From contig CAJTEY010000019.1 of assembly GCA_910575775.1 (NCBI GenBank), positions 18,587 to 82,586 of the forward strand: a DNA stretch of 64,000 bases, given 5' to 3'. Position numbers and translations under genes: made by a program. The DNA is from Lachnospiraceae bacterium (GTDB lineage Bacteria > Bacillota > Clostridia > Lachnospirales > Lachnospiraceae). Shown here piece after piece: positions 50,648 to 59,490 of this stretch; the stretch's first letter is position 1, and every line of letters starts with the position of its first letter. The notes under the pieces were generated by a model. It saw only the letters and a list, made by a program, of their open reading frames with translations. It ran no database searches and was not told the DNA's origin.

Positions 50648-51658
50648 TTGGCAAACAACGCATTTGGAATTGATCTTGGCACCAGCAACATCAAAATTTA
50701 CAACCGCGCGGACGATGAGGTTTTTGTGGAAAAAAACATGATCGCCATCGAGAATAAGAGGACGCTCTTTGCCTATGGTGATGCGGCGTTTGAGATGTAC
50801 GAGAAGGCGCCCAGCAACATCAACATCACCTATCCTTTGAGTAATGGTGTGATTGCGGATATCCAGAATATGGAGACGCTTGTCAGGTATTTTCTGGGCG
50901 GCATGATGAAAAACAATATTCGCCCGGCCGATTATTACATCGCCGTTCCGTGGGATGTGACTGAGGTGGAGAAGCGAGCTTTTAAGGATCTGATCAAGGA
51001 ATCCAATGTGAAGGCCAGAAAGGTCATGGTGGTGGATAAGGCCGTTGCAGACGGACTTGGACTCGGCATTGACGTGAAAAATTCGCAGGGCGTGCTGGTT
51101 GTCAACGTGGGGTTTGATACAACGGAAATTTCCATTCTCTCATTGGGGGGCATTGTCTTAAGCCGTCTGATTAAAGTGGGGGGGCGCAAATTTGACGAAG
51201 CCATCAAGGCGGCGATCCGTCGTGAGTACAGTCTGATCATCGGCGGAAAGACAGCCGAGGTCGTAAAGACATCCCTTCTCGACCTGGAGGATCAGAGGAT
51301 GGGAGCGGTAGTCTACGGCAGGGATATCGTGACAGGACTGCCTGTGGAGAGGGAAATACCGACGGCCCTCGTGGACGAGTGTCTGATCGAGCACTTTAAT
51401 GCCATCATAGACAATATTAAGGTGATTCTGGAGCGTACTCCGCCGGAGCTGGCGGCAGATATTTACCGTCACGGTATTTATCTGACGGGCGGCGCCTCAC
51501 AGGTGAGTAAGCTGGCGCAGCTTATGAGCAAGGGAACGGGACTGCAGGTGAACGTCTCCGAAAACCCGGTGACCAGCGTGGCTCTCGGCCTTGCGAAGAT
51601 TATCAAGGAAGAAAATTATAAGTCGGTAGCTTACGCGATAGAAGGAATGAGTAAATGA
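50648..51658 (+). CDS. mreB: rod-shape actin homologue MreB
   Basis: MreB filaments guide lateral wall synthesis at the inner membrane. The 336-residue product has the actin phosphate-binding motifs FGIDLGTSNIKIY (residues 6-18) and VVNVGFDTTEIS (about 150), plus the adenosine motif GIYLTGGASQVSKL (about 276). Membership is firm, though phosphate-1 reads LGTSNIKIY instead of LGTANTLVY, as in divergent clostridial MreB. The start is TTG at 50648 (MANNAFGIDLG), with GAAAGGGGTACATTTACC upstream. The mreC start overlaps its stop (ATGA). Confidence 0.93.
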   Translation: MANNAFGIDLGTSNIKIYNRADDEVFVEKNMIAIENKRTLFAYGDAAFEMYEKAPSNINITYPLSNGVIADIQNMETLVRYFLGGMMKNNIRPADYYIAVPWDVTEVEKRAFKDLIKESNVKARKVMVVDKAVADGLGLGIDVKNSQGVLVVNVGFDTTEISILSLGGIVLSRLIKVGGRKFDEAIKAAIRREYSLIIGGKTAEVVKTSLLDLEDQRMGAVVYGRDIVTGLPVEREIPTALVDECLIEHFNAIIDNIKVILERTPPELAADIYRHGIYLTGGASQVSKLAQLMSKGTGLQVNVSENPVTSVALGLAKIIKEENYKSVAYAIEGMSK

Positions 51659-52524
51659 GTCCAATCGTCAAAAAAAAAGGAGAGAAATTTACGTTACCCG
51701 GTAAATATCTCCTTTTTATTTTAACAATCCTCTGCACGGCCATGGTTCTGCTCACCTTTAACACAAAGGTGTTCAGCGGCCCGCTGTCCGCCGTTGCGGG
51801 GTATATCGTGGTTCCTTTCGAGGAAGGGATCAGCGTGGTGGGAAGCTGGCTTTCCGGCCGGTCGGAGGAGCTTGTGCAGATCAGGGAGCTTCTCGCCCAG
51901 AATGAACAGCTTAGGGCAAAGGTGGATGAGCTGACCATCGAGAATACAAGGCTGCAGCAGGACCGCTATGAGCTGACCAATCTGCGGGAGCTGTATGGCC
52001 TGGACTCACAGTATGACGAGTACGATAAGACGGGCGCACGTATTATCGCCAGAGATTCCGGCAACTGGTTTTATTCTTTCGTGATCAATAAGGGAGCAAG
52101 CGACGGCATTGCCGTGGATATGAATGTGATGGCCGGAAGCGGCCTTGTGGGGCGCGTGGTGGACGTCGGACCTAACTGGGCGAAGGTGAAGTCCATCATT
52201 GCGGATGATTCCAATGTGAGTTCCATGGTGCTTTCCAGCGCAGACCATCTGATCGTTTCCGGGAACCTGAAAATGTACGCTTCTGGCGTCATTGAGTTTG
52301 GGCAGCTCGTGGACAGTGATGGTGTGGTGGTGGAGGGAGACAAGGTGGTTACCTCCGATATCAGCGATAAATATCTGCCGGGCATTCTGATTGGCTATAT
52401 CAACACCATCACGCCTGATGCAAACAATCTGACCAAGTCTGGGTACATAACACCGGCTGTGGATTTTGAGCATCTGGAGGAGGTTCTGGTGATCCGGCAG
52501 TTGAAACAGAATGTGCCAGATTGA
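51655..52524 (+). CDS. mreC: rod shape-determining protein MreC
   Basis: MreC is a bitopic scaffold connecting MreB to PBP2 outside the membrane. The 289-residue protein has a membrane span (YLLFILTILCTAMVLLTF, residues 18-35), a coiled coil (about 75-110, LLAQNEQLRAKVDELTIENT) and the beta-barrel domain with IARDSGNWFYSFVINKG and NVMAGSGLVGRVVDVGP. Translationally coupled to mreB through ATGA. Confidence 0.94.
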   Translation: MSPIVKKKGEKFTLPGKYLLFILTILCTAMVLLTFNTKVFSGPLSAVAGYIVVPFEEGISVVGSWLSGRSEELVQIRELLAQNEQLRAKVDELTIENTRLQQDRYELTNLRELYGLDSQYDEYDKTGARIIARDSGNWFYSFVINKGASDGIAVDMNVMAGSGLVGRVVDVGPNWAKVKSIIADDSNVSSMVLSSADHLIVSGNLKMYASGVIEFGQLVDSDGVVVEGDKVVTSDISDKYLPGILIGYINTITPDANNLTKSGYITPAVDFEHLEEVLVIRQLKQNVPD

Positions 52525-52536
52525 GGAGAATTTGCG

Positions 52537-53055
52537 ATGAAACGTGGCATTATTACCGCATTACTGATTTTCATATGTTTTTTGTTACAGTGTACGGTGT
52601 TTCGCGCGCTGGCGTTCGGCGGTATTGTTCCCAATCTGCTGATTGTGCTGACTGCCTCCTTCGGCTTTATGCGGGGGGAGAAGACCGGGCTTTTAATCGG
52701 CTTTTTCTGTGGTCTGCTGGTGGATATCTTCTTTGCCAGCGTGATCGGGTTTTATGCACTTCTTTACATGTATATCGGCTATATGAACGGCAAGTTCGCG
52801 GCCATTTTTTATCCGCAGGACATCAAACTGCCGGTGGCTCTGATCCTGTGCAGTGACTTCCTTTACGGGATTGGATGCTATGTGATCCTGTTTCTTCTGC
52901 GGGGGCGTTTTGAGTTTACATACTACCTCCTGCACATTATTTTACCGGAGATTGTGTACACCATTGCGGTTACGTTGCTTTTATATCCGCTCATTCTCTG
53001 GATTAACACCGGGCTTGAGCGAAGCGAACTGAGGAGCGGAAAGAAGTTTGTTTGA
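52537..53055 (+). CDS. mreD: rod shape-determining protein MreD
   Basis: A 172-residue integral membrane protein with five or six spans, starting MKRGIITALLIFICFLLQ and containing GIVPNLLIVLTASFGFMRGEK, the usual MreD signature, and GFFCGLLVDIFF. It acts with MreC and PBP2 in the elongation complex. The ATG follows TTGAGGAGAATTTGCG. Its stop overlaps the start of the PBP2 gene. Confidence 0.92.
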   Translation: MKRGIITALLIFICFLLQCTVFRALAFGGIVPNLLIVLTASFGFMRGEKTGLLIGFFCGLLVDIFFASVIGFYALLYMYIGYMNGKFAAIFYPQDIKLPVALILCSDFLYGIGCYVILFLLRGRFEFTYYLLHIILPEIVYTIAVTLLLYPLILWINTGLERSELRSGKKFV

Positions 53056-55924
53056 GGAACTTTTAGAACACTTTAAAGAGAATTTTATGAATATGGTCAC
53101 CTCCCGGCTTCTTGTGCTGATGCTTGTCATTGCCGGTATGGGCGGATATCTGATTTATTGGATTTTTCAGCTCCAGATCGTGAACGGGGAGCAGTATTAC
53201 AATGACTTTCAGTTAAAAATCAGGAAGGAGAGGACACTGCCTGCCACCAGGGGCAATATTCTGGATCGGGACGGTAATCTTTTGGCCTACAATGAGCTTG
53301 CCTACTCTGTCACAATCGAGGATGTGTACGAGTCGGGACGGGGAAAAAATGCAAAGCTGAACCATACGATCCGCAGACTGATTGCCATGATCGAAGAAAA
53401 CGGAGACCAGGTGATCAGCGACTTTCATATCGAAGTCAACAGGAGCGGTGAGTACGCTTACACGGTGGAAGGTGTGCAGCTTTTGCGTTTTCTGGCGGAT
53501 ATATACGGTTATGCTTCCATAGATGATCTGAAGGAGCGGGAAAAGGCCGCTGCCCCAGAGGATGTGGTCAAATATCTGTGTGGGACAGGCCGTTACGGCA
53601 TCGGTGATTATACGGACGACGATGATTCCGACAGCTTTGTGGAAGGGCTTGGCTTCTCCAAAGAGGAAGTGTTAAAGATCATTACCATCCGCTATGCCAT
53701 GAGCGCCAACAGTTACCAGCGGTATATCGCCACCACGGTTGCAGAAAACGTCTCGCAGGAGACGGTGGCTGTCATCATGGAGAATGCGGATACACTGGAC
53801 GGCGTATCCATTGCGGAGGGAACGATCCGCAAATATAATGAGAGTATTTATTATGCACAGGTCATCGGCTATACGGGCCGGGTGGCGCAGGAGGAACTGG
53901 AGGCGTTGCAGGGGCAGAATCCGGCATACGACTTAAATGACACCGTCGGCAAATCCGGGATTGAAGCCTCCATGGAGATGGAGCTGCAGGGTAAAAAAGG
54001 CTCCGAGACCGTATATGTAGATAATATGGGTAAGGTGGTGGAAACCAGCGACCGGGTGGAGCCTGCGGCGGGCAACGATATTGTTCTCACGCTGGACACC
54101 GGACTGCAGAAGGCATGTTACCATATTCTGGAATCCAAGCTTGCCGCCATTCTTCTGAACAAGATAGAGAATATCAAGGAATATACACCACCGGAAGGGG
54201 GAAGCGGTGGTAATATTCCGATACCCATTTATGATGTGTACTATGCCTGCATCAACAATAACGTGATTGACACCACCCACTTTACGTCGGAGTATGCGGG
54301 GGAGACGGAAGTGGCTGTGCAGGAGGCATATCTGGACAAAAAGGCGCGTGTCTTTGCCACCTTGCAGGATGAGCTGACAGGGAGCTGCACCCCTTATGAT
54401 GCGCTGACGGAGGAGTATCAGGTTTATGAGAGCTATGTGGCCTCCGCGCTGTATGAGCGGGATATTCTGATGACGGATGTGGTGGATAAATCGGACGCCA
54501 CCTATATCGCATGGACAAAGGATGAGGTTATCAGCTTAAACGAGTATCTGAATTACGCCATCGCACAGAACTGGATCAACGTGTCCAAGCTGGACATTGA
54601 TTCACGCTATTTGGATTCTGTGGAGATTTACAATAAGATTCTGGAATATATTTTCGATGTGCTTGACCGGGATCTGGAGTTTGACAAGAAAATTTATCGG
54701 TACATGATTCTGAATGATGAGATTACCGGGCGGCAGATCTGTGAACTGCTCATGGAACAGTATGTGGTGGAGCCGACAGAGGAGGAGATCGCGCAGTTCA
54801 GAGCCGGAGCGGTGACGCCTTACGCGTTTATGAGAAACCGCATAGAGCAGCTTGACTTAACGCCGGCGCAGCTTGCGCTGGATCCCCATTCCGGATCCAT
54901 CGTTGTCACGGATGTGAACACAGGGGATGTGAGGGCAATCTCCTCCTATCCGAGCTATGATAATAACAGAATGGCGAACGGTGTGGATGCCGCTTACTTT
55001 GCAAGTCTGAAGAGTGATTTGTCAAGTCCGATGCTAAACTATGCGACCCAGCAGCGGACGGCGCCAGGATCTACGTTTAAGCCCATCTCCGCTACGGCAG
55101 GGCTTTTGGAGGGAGTAATTACACTCTCAGAGACCATTTCCTGTGTGGGTATCTTTGATAAGATCACACAGCCTCCCAGATGTCATATTTATCCTGGCGC
55201 GCACGGCGCACTGAACGTGACAGGGGGACTGAGGTATTCCTGCAACTATTATTTCTACGAGGTGGGATACCGTCTTGGGACGGTGGGAGACACCTACAAC
55301 GACAGCGTGGGGCTGAATAAGCTGGCCAAATATGCGGATATGTACGGCCTTTCGGAAACTTCCGGCATTGAGATAGAAGAGTATGCGCCGGGGGTATCTG
55401 ATCTGGATGCGGTCCGTTCTGCCATTGGACACGGTACCAACAACTATACCACGGCAGGGCTTGCGCGATATGTTACAACCGTTGCAAACAGTGGAACATG
55501 TTATAATTTAACTCTGGTGGATAAGATTGAGGATCAGAGCGGCGGCCTGGTCCGGGACAATATGGCTGTAGTACGGAACCGGATCGACATGAACCCGGCT
55601 TACTGGGATGCAATCCATGCCGGAATGCGCCAGGTAGTGGAAAATAAGGCGTACTTTTCGGATCTGGATGTGAATGTGGCGGGTAAGACCGGTACAGCGC
55701 AGGAGAGCAGGAACCGTCCCAACCACGCGCTGTTTATCAGCTACGCGCCCTATGAGGACCCGGAAATATCGGTGACAGTGCGTGTGGCGAACGGCTATAC
55801 ATCCGACTATGCGGCCCAGATTGCCAAGGATGTGTATGAATACTATTACGGGCTGAAGGATGAAAAAGAAATCATTACCGGTACGGCAGGGGATCTGGAA
55901 GGCGGTGCAATCAACGCCGATTAG
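53048..55924 (+). CDS. mrdA: penicillin-binding protein 2 (elongasome transpeptidase) with large insertion
   Basis: This class B PBP cross-links lateral wall peptidoglycan. At 958 residues it is some 250-300 longer than usual PBP2. A membrane span (VLMLVIAGMGGYLIYWIF, about 23-40) precedes the dimerisation domain (RGNILDRDGNLLAYNELAYS). The transpeptidase domain starts near 345 (TLDTGLQKACYHILESK) but is interrupted by an insertion (about 365-605, acidic and helical) before LDPHSGSIVVTDVNTGDVRA. Active-site motifs are SxxK in GSTFK (about 674), SxN in SCNYYF (about 730) and KTG in GKTGTAQ (about 878). Start is TTG at 53048; an ATG at 53087 is possible. Confidence 0.93.
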   Translation: MFEELLEHFKENFMNMVTSRLLVLMLVIAGMGGYLIYWIFQLQIVNGEQYYNDFQLKIRKERTLPATRGNILDRDGNLLAYNELAYSVTIEDVYESGRGKNAKLNHTIRRLIAMIEENGDQVISDFHIEVNRSGEYAYTVEGVQLLRFLADIYGYASIDDLKEREKAAAPEDVVKYLCGTGRYGIGDYTDDDDSDSFVEGLGFSKEEVLKIITIRYAMSANSYQRYIATTVAENVSQETVAVIMENADTLDGVSIAEGTIRKYNESIYYAQVIGYTGRVAQEELEALQGQNPAYDLNDTVGKSGIEASMEMELQGKKGSETVYVDNMGKVVETSDRVEPAAGNDIVLTLDTGLQKACYHILESKLAAILLNKIENIKEYTPPEGGSGGNIPIPIYDVYYACINNNVIDTTHFTSEYAGETEVAVQEAYLDKKARVFATLQDELTGSCTPYDALTEEYQVYESYVASALYERDILMTDVVDKSDATYIAWTKDEVISLNEYLNYAIAQNWINVSKLDIDSRYLDSVEIYNKILEYIFDVLDRDLEFDKKIYRYMILNDEITGRQICELLMEQYVVEPTEEEIAQFRAGAVTPYAFMRNRIEQLDLTPAQLALDPHSGSIVVTDVNTGDVRAISSYPSYDNNRMANGVDAAYFASLKSDLSSPMLNYATQQRTAPGSTFKPISATAGLLEGVITLSETISCVGIFDKITQPPRCHIYPGAHGALNVTGGLRYSCNYYFYEVGYRLGTVGDTYNDSVGLNKLAKYADMYGLSETSGIEIEEYAPGVSDLDAVRSAIGHGTNNYTTAGLARYVTTVANSGTCYNLTLVDKIEDQSGGLVRDNMAVVRNRIDMNPAYWDAIHAGMRQVVENKAYFSDLDVNVAGKTGTAQESRNRPNHALFISYAPYEDPEISVTVRVANGYTSDYAAQIAKDVYEYYYGLKDEKEIITGTAGDLEGGAINAD

Positions 55925-55956
55925 TGGCGGGACGGTACAAAGATTGAGGTGTGAAT

Positions 55957-56637
55957 ATGAAAAATGCGGTCATTATCAAGAGTTTTCCGAACGGGCTTTC
56001 CATTTTTTTGGACAGTGAGCTTCCCTTTTCACAGCTTTTGGAGGAAATTGCGTTAAAGTTCAGCGAGTCTGCCAATTTCTTTAAGGATGCAAGTATGGTG
56101 GTCTCCTTTGAGGGCAGGCTGCTTTCTGATCTGGAGGAACGTCAGATCGTGGATACCATATCGGCAAACTCCAGACTGAATATTGTCTGCATCATGGGGA
56201 AGGACGAGGAGACGGACAAAAATTTCGTAAAGGCGCTGCAGCAGCTTTCCTTTCACCAGGATGTGCTGGAAAATGCGGGACAGTTCTATAAGGGCACTTT
56301 AAAGGACGGTCAGATCCTGGAGACGGAGAACAGCATTATCGTGCTGGGTGACGTCTATCCCGGTGCGTGCATCATTTCCAGTAAGGATATTGTGGTGCTT
56401 GGCGGTCTTTATGGGCAGGCATACGCCGGAGGAAACGGGGAGGAAGGCCATTTTGTAGTGGCGCTTGAAATGTCGCCGGAAAAATTAAAAATTGGCGATT
56501 TCAAATATAAAACATCAGAGAAACAGAGCAAATGGTCGATCAAACCGAAGATCCAGCCGAAAATTGCTTTTGTGAGAGACGCCAGAGTTTTCATGGAGCC
56601 GATTACCAAAGAATTACTGAATGATCTGCCATTCTAA
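55957..56637 (+). CDS. minC: septum site-determining protein MinC
   Basis: MinC inhibits FtsZ polymerisation away from midcell. The 226-residue protein has the N-terminal MinC_N domain (NAVIIKSFPNGLSIFLDS) and the C-terminal beta-helix domain that binds MinD (ETENSIIVLGDVYPGACI, GGLYGQAYAGGNGEEGHFV). ATG at 55957 follows TTGAGGTGTGA; a GTG two codons upstream is possible. The 210-bp gap to minD holds the structured repeat E2. Confidence 0.93.
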   Translation: MKNAVIIKSFPNGLSIFLDSELPFSQLLEEIALKFSESANFFKDASMVVSFEGRLLSDLEERQIVDTISANSRLNIVCIMGKDEETDKNFVKALQQLSFHQDVLENAGQFYKGTLKDGQILETENSIIVLGDVYPGACIISSKDIVVLGGLYGQAYAGGNGEEGHFVVALEMSPEKLKIGDFKYKTSEKQSKWSIKPKIQPKIAFVRDARVFMEPITKELLNDLPF

Positions 56638-56638
56638 A

Positions 56639-56792
56639 GTTCAGCCATGCTCTGTAAAAATGGGCGAATCATGCTTGCATGAATGAGCACATCTTTGCAG
56701 AGCATGAGCGGAGCGCCATCTCATGAGCAAAGTTAACTGCGTAAGCAGTGAGAAAGCGCTGTAGGCGCCTTTGCGAATGGCGCGGGCTGAAC
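56639..56792 (+). repeat. 154-bp multi-stem structured element, copy 2 (E2)
   Basis: It begins 2 bp after the minC stop. Closing stem GTTCAGCC (56639-56646) / GGCTGAAC (56785-56792) is identical to E1. The long hairpin is closed by ATGCTCTG/CAGAGCAT around TCATGCTTGCATGA; the next stem is GCGCCAT/ATGGCGC; then ACTGCgtaaGCAGT and a GCGC/GCGC hairpin. Relative to E1 the stems have changed on both sides so that pairing is kept, and the length is exactly 154 bp in both. Shared unpaired motifs: AATCATGCTTGCAT, ATGAGCAAA and TTTGCGAAT. Confidence 0.75.
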
Positions 56793-56846
56793 GATGTGGG
56801 CGGAGAGTTCAGTAGACGATAACAATTCATCAATGGAGGACTTGCT

Positions 56847-57638
56847 ATGAGTGAAGTGATTGTCGTCACGTCAGGGAAAGGCGGGGTGGGAAAGACCACC
56901 ACCTCTGCAAACGTTGGAACAGGTCTGGCAGCTATGGGGAAGAAGGTCATTCTGATCGACACGGATATCGGCCTTCGCAATCTCGATGTGGTGATGGGAC
57001 TGGAAAACAGGATTGTATATAATCTGGTAGATGTGGTGGAGGGAAACTGCCGCATCAAGCAGGCGATTATACGGGACAAGCGTTATCCTACCCTGTTTCT
57101 CTTACCATCGGCGCAGACAAAAGATAAAAGCGCAGTCAATCCCTCCCAGATGGTTCGCATGATCAGTCATCTGCGGGATCAGTTTGATTATATCATTCTG
57201 GACTGCCCTGCAGGGATTGAACAGGGATTCCAGAATGCCATCGCAGGTGCGGACAGAGCCCTTGTGGTGACCACGCCGGAGGTATCCGCGATCCGGGATG
57301 CGGACAGGATTATCGGTCTTCTGGAAGCAAATGAAATACATAAGATGGATCTGATTATCAACCGAATCAGACAGGATATGATAAAAAGGGGCGATATGAT
57401 GTCCTCGGAGGATGTGGTGGATATTTTATCGCTGCCCCTGATCGGAAGGGTGCCGGACGATGAGAATGTGGTGATAGCCACAAATCAGGGAGAACCGTTA
57501 GTCGGAAGCAATACCATGGCGGGGAAGGCATATCAGAATATCTGTTACCGGATCATAGGAGAAGAGGTGCCTTTCATGGACTTTGATAAAGGCGTCTCGT
57601 TCTGGACAAAGGTGACGGGTATTTTCCATAAAGGTTAG
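56847..57638 (+). CDS. minD: septum site-determining ATPase MinD
   Basis: MinD is the membrane-cycling ATPase that recruits MinC and responds to MinE. The 263-residue product has the deviant Walker A GKGGVGKTT (residues 10-18), IDTDIGLRNLDVVMGLE (about 39-55), DCPAGIEQGF (about 117) and an amphipathic C-terminal membrane-targeting segment (VSFWTKVTGIFHKG). ATG follows AATGGAGGACTTGCT. Confidence 0.97.
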   Translation: MSEVIVVTSGKGGVGKTTTSANVGTGLAAMGKKVILIDTDIGLRNLDVVMGLENRIVYNLVDVVEGNCRIKQAIIRDKRYPTLFLLPSAQTKDKSAVNPSQMVRMISHLRDQFDYIILDCPAGIEQGFQNAIAGADRALVVTTPEVSAIRDADRIIGLLEANEIHKMDLIINRIRQDMIKRGDMMSSEDVVDILSLPLIGRVPDDENVVIATNQGEPLVGSNTMAGKAYQNICYRIIGEEVPFMDFDKGVSFWTKVTGIFHKG

Positions 57639-57649
57639 GGGGGATCAGC

Positions 57650-57913
57650 GTGTTTAAAAATCTGTTGAAACGGAAAAGCTCCAGAGAAATAGCCAAAGAC
57701 CGGCTGAAAATACTGCTCATCTCCGACAGGGTCAATTGCTCGCAGGAGATGATGGAGATGATCAAAAACGATATCGCAAAAGTGATATCCAAGTACATGA
57801 AGATAGATGCCCAGAGCATGGAGATCCAGATTACACAGACAAGCGGCAAGGGACACGGGATCAAAAATCCGACGCTCTATGCGAACATACCGATACTTGA
57901 TTTAAAACAATAA
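57650..57913 (+). CDS. minE: cell division topological specificity factor MinE
   Basis: The 87-residue product contains the N-terminal anti-MinCD helix (KSSREIAKDRLKILLISDR) and the dimerising topological domain (MMEMIKNDIAKVISKYM; MEIQITQTSGKG). It drives oscillation or clearing of MinD. GTG start at 57650 after GGGGGGATCAGC. Presence of MinE rather than a DivIVA-based system alone is typical of many Lachnospiraceae. Confidence 0.94.
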   Translation: MFKNLLKRKSSREIAKDRLKILLISDRVNCSQEMMEMIKNDIAKVISKYMKIDAQSMEIQITQTSGKGHGIKNPTLYANIPILDLKQ

Positions 57914-57916
57914 CAA

Positions 57917-57959
57917 ATCGAACTTCGTTCGATTGCGAGATTTGCCTGCGGCAAACTCG
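57917..57959 (+). repeat. 43-bp two-hairpin repeat, copy A
   Basis: ATCGAACttcGTTCGAT (57917-57933) is followed by a second hairpin CGAG-AT-TTGCC/GGCAA-A-CTCG (57936-57959). It matches copy B at 59494-59536 in layout and length, differing mainly in loops. It lies in the 63-bp gap between minE and rodA, upstream of the rodA ribosome site. Confidence 0.75.
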
Positions 57960-57976
57960 GCAGGAGAAAATGTGAA

Positions 57977-59098
57977 ATGTTGAAACATTACCACATCAGA
58001 GACTATGATTTTAAATTAATCATTTTGGTGGTGGCGCTCACGGTAGTGGGCGTTCTTGCCATCGGCAGCGCCAAAGAATCTTTGCAGTCCAGACAGCTTG
58101 CCGGAGCCGTTTTCGGTTTTTTTCTGATGCTGGTTTTGTCCCTGTTTGACTATTCGGTGATTCTTAAGTTTTACTGGATTATGTATGTGGCAAATCTTGT
58201 CCTTTTGTATCTGGTGAGGGCGATCGGCGTGACGGTGGGCGGCGCCCAGCGTTGGCTGAATCTCTTTGGCATCCAGTTCCAGCCTTCGGAGACGGCTAAG
58301 ATTCTGTTGATTTTATTCTTCGCACAGTTTATCATGAAACATAAGGAAGAGATGGGGACATTAAAGATTGTCGGGAGCTGCATACTTCTGTTTGTTCCAT
58401 CCATCGTTTTGATCTTAAGTCAGCCGGATCTGTCTACCAGCATCATGGTGGTAATCCTGTTCTGTGTGGTGATGTTTGTGGGCGGCGTGAGCTGGAAATA
58501 TGTGATTCTTGCGATTTCCGTGGCTGTTCCGGCCTTTATCATCGCATTGACGCTGATTTTACAGCCGGAGCAGGAAATCCTCAATGATTTCCAGCAGAGA
58601 CGTATTCTGGCCTGGCTTTACCCGGATGAATACTCTGATACGGAAGCCTACCAGCAGAACAATTCCATGATGGCCATCGGATCCGGCATGCTTTACGGGA
58701 AAGGTTATAATACCAACGAAATCAGTTCCGTAAAAAACGGCAATTTTATTGCAGAAGTGGAAACAGACTTTATTTATGCGGTAATCGGTGAAGAATTTGG
58801 TTTCGTAGGCGGCTGTGTGGTAATTGTGTTATTGATTTTCATCTCATTTGAATGTATTATGGTAGCTAGGAAGGCAAAAGATCTGGCAGGTACGATTATC
58901 GCGGCGGGGGTTGCAGCGCTGGTCGGCTTTCAGGGAATGCTGAACATTGCGGTGGCTACCGGCGCGAGTCCGAATACGGGTATACCGCTTCCGTTTGTAA
59001 GTTATGGGCTGACTTCGGTTGTGAGTCTGTATATCGGAATCGGGTTTGTGCTGAATATAAGGCTGCAATGTAAAAATGACAGGGGTGTTAGCAAATGA
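57977..59098 (+). CDS. rodA: rod shape-determining protein RodA (SEDS polymerase)
   Basis: This 373-residue SEDS glycosyltransferase is the polymerase partner of PBP2. Ten hydrophobic spans are visible. Motifs: FQPSETAKILLILFFA (about 95-110), SQPDLSTSIMVV (about 150), and the C-terminal PLPFVSYGLTSVVSLYIGIGF. It is a standard-length RodA, unlike the longer paralogue at 28048. Context next to min and mre genes supports the elongasome assignment. ATG after GGCAGGAGAAAATGTGAA. The stop overlaps the mgsA start (ATGA). Confidence 0.92.
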   Translation: MLKHYHIRDYDFKLIILVVALTVVGVLAIGSAKESLQSRQLAGAVFGFFLMLVLSLFDYSVILKFYWIMYVANLVLLYLVRAIGVTVGGAQRWLNLFGIQFQPSETAKILLILFFAQFIMKHKEEMGTLKIVGSCILLFVPSIVLILSQPDLSTSIMVVILFCVVMFVGGVSWKYVILAISVAVPAFIIALTLILQPEQEILNDFQQRRILAWLYPDEYSDTEAYQQNNSMMAIGSGMLYGKGYNTNEISSVKNGNFIAEVETDFIYAVIGEEFGFVGGCVVIVLLIFISFECIMVARKAKDLAGTIIAAGVAALVGFQGMLNIAVATGASPNTGIPLPFVSYGLTSVVSLYIGIGFVLNIRLQCKNDRGVSK

Positions 59099-59490
59099 AT
59101 ATTGCGTTGATCGCACATGATGCAAAGAAAAAACTGATGCAGAATTTCTGCATCGCGTATCGGGGGATTTTAAGTAAAAACGATCTTTATGCCACGGGGA
59201 CGACGGGAAGGCTGATTGAAGAAGTGACGAATCTGACCATCCACAAGTATCTGGCCGGGCATCTGGGCGGAGCACAGCAGATCGGGGCGCAGATCGAGCA
59301 CAACCAGATCGATCTTGTGATTTTCTTAAGAGATCCGCTTTATCCGAAATCCCACGAGCCGGATGTCAACAATGTAGTTATGCTCTGTGACAGGCATAAT
59401 ATTCCGCTTGCCACCAATCTGGCATCCGCAGAACTTTTGATTAAATCTCTCGACAGAGGAGACATGGAGTGGCGTGAAATGTACAAGTGA
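59095..59490 (+). CDS. mgsA: methylglyoxal synthase
   Basis: MgsA converts dihydroxyacetone phosphate to methylglyoxal and phosphate, relieving phosphate-starved glycolysis. The 131-residue product has IALIAHDAKKKLM (residues 2-14), TGTTGRLIEE (about 44) with phosphate-binding Thr, GGAQQIGAQI (about 65) and the catalytic Asp in FLRDPLYPKSHEPDVN (about 86-101). The start overlaps the rodA stop. Its last codons overlap the dacF start by 17 bp. Placement in a wall-synthesis operon is common in clostridia. Confidence 0.95.
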   Translation: MNIALIAHDAKKKLMQNFCIAYRGILSKNDLYATGTTGRLIEEVTNLTIHKYLAGHLGGAQQIGAQIEHNQIDLVIFLRDPLYPKSHEPDVNNVVMLCDRHNIPLATNLASAELLIKSLDRGDMEWREMYK

